Shown: positions 7,243-7,997 of the stretch, piece by piece
How the letters are laid out: every line of letters begins with the position of its first letter
Numbering within the stretch: the first letter of the stretch is position 1
Assembly: GCA_011525065.1 (NCBI GenBank)
Contig: WTIY01000103.1
Span: forward strand, 1 to 7,997
From: Flavobacteriales bacterium
Lineage (GTDB): Bacteria > Bacteroidota > Bacteroidia > Flavobacteriales > Flavobacteriaceae
DNA: 7,997 nucleotides
Direction of reading: 5' to 3'
Made by a program: the position numbers and the translations under genes
Notes under the pieces: model-generated
What the model saw: the letters and a program-made list of their open reading frames with translations, nothing else
What the model was told of the DNA's origin: nothing
Database searches by the model: none

Positions 7243-7250
7243 TATTTTTG
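7243..7250 (+). promoter_or_regulatory. Possible -7 element for the DUF4331 gene
   Basis: TATTTTTG matches TAnnTTTG at every fixed position and sits about 60 bases before the DUF4331 ATG, in a 71-base divergent gap. No TTG lies at the expected distance upstream (near 7220), so the promoter would be half-complete or activator-dependent. Confidence 0.3.
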
Positions 7251-7273
7251 TGTGGTAAGGACCTTTGATCCAT

Positions 7274-7305
7274 TAAAATTAAATAATTCATTGAGTTCAA
7301 CTCAA
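7274..7305 (-). promoter_or_regulatory. Possible promoter of the LETM1-related gene
   Basis: On the minus strand TAATTTTA (7281-7274) is one base off TAnnTTTG. TTG triplets lie 16 bases (7300-7298) and 21 bases (7305-7303) upstream of it, both inside the palindrome described separately. Start of transcription would be near 7262, about 24 bases before the ATG. The match is modest in AT-rich DNA, so false positives are easy. Confidence 0.35.
7291..7305. promoter_or_regulatory. 15-base palindrome, candidate operator
   Basis: TTGAGTT-C-AACTCAA is a perfect 7-base inverted repeat around one central base. It ends four bases before the DUF4331 ATG and covers the possible -33 elements of the divergent LETM1-related gene. 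A one-base loop is too short for an RNA hairpin, so a binding site for a dimeric regulator is the more natural reading. No regulator gene is in the window. Confidence 0.35.
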
Positions 7306-7309
7306 GGAT

Positions 7310-7997
7310 ATGAATAAAATTTATTCCTTCTTATCGCTTTTCGGTATTGCGGCTTTGGCCCTCATGCTCACAGCCTCTGAACAAGGAGACGGCCCCATGG
7401 TGGCCTACACCAGTGCAGACATTTCCGATTTTTATGCGTTTCGCGGAGCAAATCAGGACCAGTCGGTATTTGTGGTTACGCTTCAAAGCCCGTTAAGTGT
7501 GGGCTCAGTCACCCAGGAGGCGCGCTTTGATCCTGAGGTATTGATTGAATTTAACATTGATAACGACGGCGATTTTAAGGAGGATTTAGTCATTCAGGCG
7601 ATTCCTCGAGACAGCTTGATGTATTTCTTTGGACCGACTCCAGTCGGGGCGGATCAGCAAGGCCTGTACTCTGAAATTAACGTGAGTGACCTGTTGGGCT
7701 CGGTGGTCATCTCTGATTTAGAACAAACCCAAGTCACGACGCTAGAAGACATTCAGTTATTCGCTGGCCCGCGGCGCGATCCATTTTTTTTCGATCAAGA
7801 CCGTTTCTCATTGATTCAGTCTGGAACGATCCCAGGAGAGGGATTTAATGCTTCTGCCGAGGCCGTTGATGCGTTTGATCAGAGCAATGTACTCACCGTG
7901 GCTATTGCGCTACCTACAGCCATGTTAGGTCCGGCTCCTTCACATGCCTTGAGCCCATATGTGGATTTTAATTTACCCAATGCCTATAATGTGTGGG
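7310..7997 (+). CDS. DUF4331 domain-containing exported protein, 3'-truncated by window edge
   Basis: The frame from the ATG at 7310 stays open to the right edge (229 codons seen, no stop), so the gene is cut. Residues 1-23 look like a signal peptide: basic NK, hydrophobic core IYSFLSLFGIAALALML, then TAS. No cysteine follows, so it is not a lipoprotein. The mature part matches DUF4331: TSADISDFYAFRG (34-46), IEFNIDNDGDFKEDLVIQ (79-96), MYFFGP (104-109), FAGPRRDPFFFD (151-162) and NVLTVAIALP (193-202). D84, D86 and D88 in the NIDNDGD loop resemble a calcium-binding DxDxDG loop, an inference only. DUF4331 has no known function; members are secreted or periplasmic. From memory, Bacteroidota often carry it with a second DUF4331, TPR and HupE/UreJ-like genes, which would lie to the right, outside this window. 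An AAGGA (7304-7308) is too close to the ATG to be a good ribosome site. Confidence 0.82.
   Translation, partial: MNKIYSFLSLFGIAALALMLTASEQGDGPMVAYTSADISDFYAFRGANQDQSVFVVTLQSPLSVGSVTQEARFDPEVLIEFNIDNDGDFKEDLVIQAIPRDSLMYFFGPTPVGADQQGLYSEINVSDLLGSVVISDLEQTQVTTLEDIQLFAGPRRDPFFFDQDRFSLIQSGTIPGEGFNASAEAVDAFDQSNVLTVAIALPTAMLGPAPSHALSPYVDFNLPNAYNVW

Noticed and set aside
1..7997. Mobile element, CRISPR array, tRNA/rRNA, or defence system
   Set aside because: No transposase, integrase, repeat-spacer pattern, cloverleaf or known defence gene is visible. RecQ-like helicases occur in some defence islands, but this one is full length with housekeeping neighbours.

Overview
This window reads as ordinary chromosomal DNA from a member of the Bacteroidota, most likely a flavobacterium-like marine lineage. 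That placement rests on four things. There is a LETM1-related (biofilm-associated type) protein of the kind known from Flavobacteriia. The RecQ is of a Bacteroidota style, with a degenerate zinc module and a long acidic tail. The TatC has a long first periplasmic loop. Finally, promoter-like TTG...TAnnTTTG elements fit the Bacteroidota housekeeping sigma factor, and Shine-Dalgarno sequences are nearly absent. Genus-level placement is not possible from the sequence alone.

Layout, left to right. Bases 1-656 hold the 3' part of a phosphatidylserine synthase gene (pssA) that enters from the left edge. Bases 725-3651 hold a four-gene leftward operon: kdsD (arabinose-5-phosphate isomerase), tatC (Tat translocase core), an AhpD-like CxxC protein, and lptB (LPS-export ATPase). 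Its first two genes overlap as TAATG, the next two are 3 bases apart, and lptB follows after 48 bases. A divergent 170-base intergenic region, with a very good promoter match for the kdsD operon, separates it from rightward recQ (3822-6029). recQ converges, with a 12-base gap, on a leftward LETM1-related gene (6042-7238). A 71-base divergent region with a 15-base palindrome then leads to a rightward DUF4331 gene (7310 to the right edge). That gene has no stop codon inside the window and is cut at its 3' end.

Functionally, most of the left half concerns the cell envelope: phospholipid headgroup synthesis (pssA), the Kdo precursor for LPS (kdsD), LPS export energy (lptB) and folded-protein export (tatC). 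RecQ is DNA repair/recombination. The LETM1-related and DUF4331 proteins are poorly characterised. No stretch over 300 bases lacks a gene; the largest gap is 170 bases.

I found no mobile element, CRISPR array, RNA gene or obvious new multi-gene system. The points most worth checking are the complete loss of RecQ zinc cysteines, the LETM1-related protein, the palindrome before the DUF4331 gene, and a cysteine pair in the TatC periplasmic loop.
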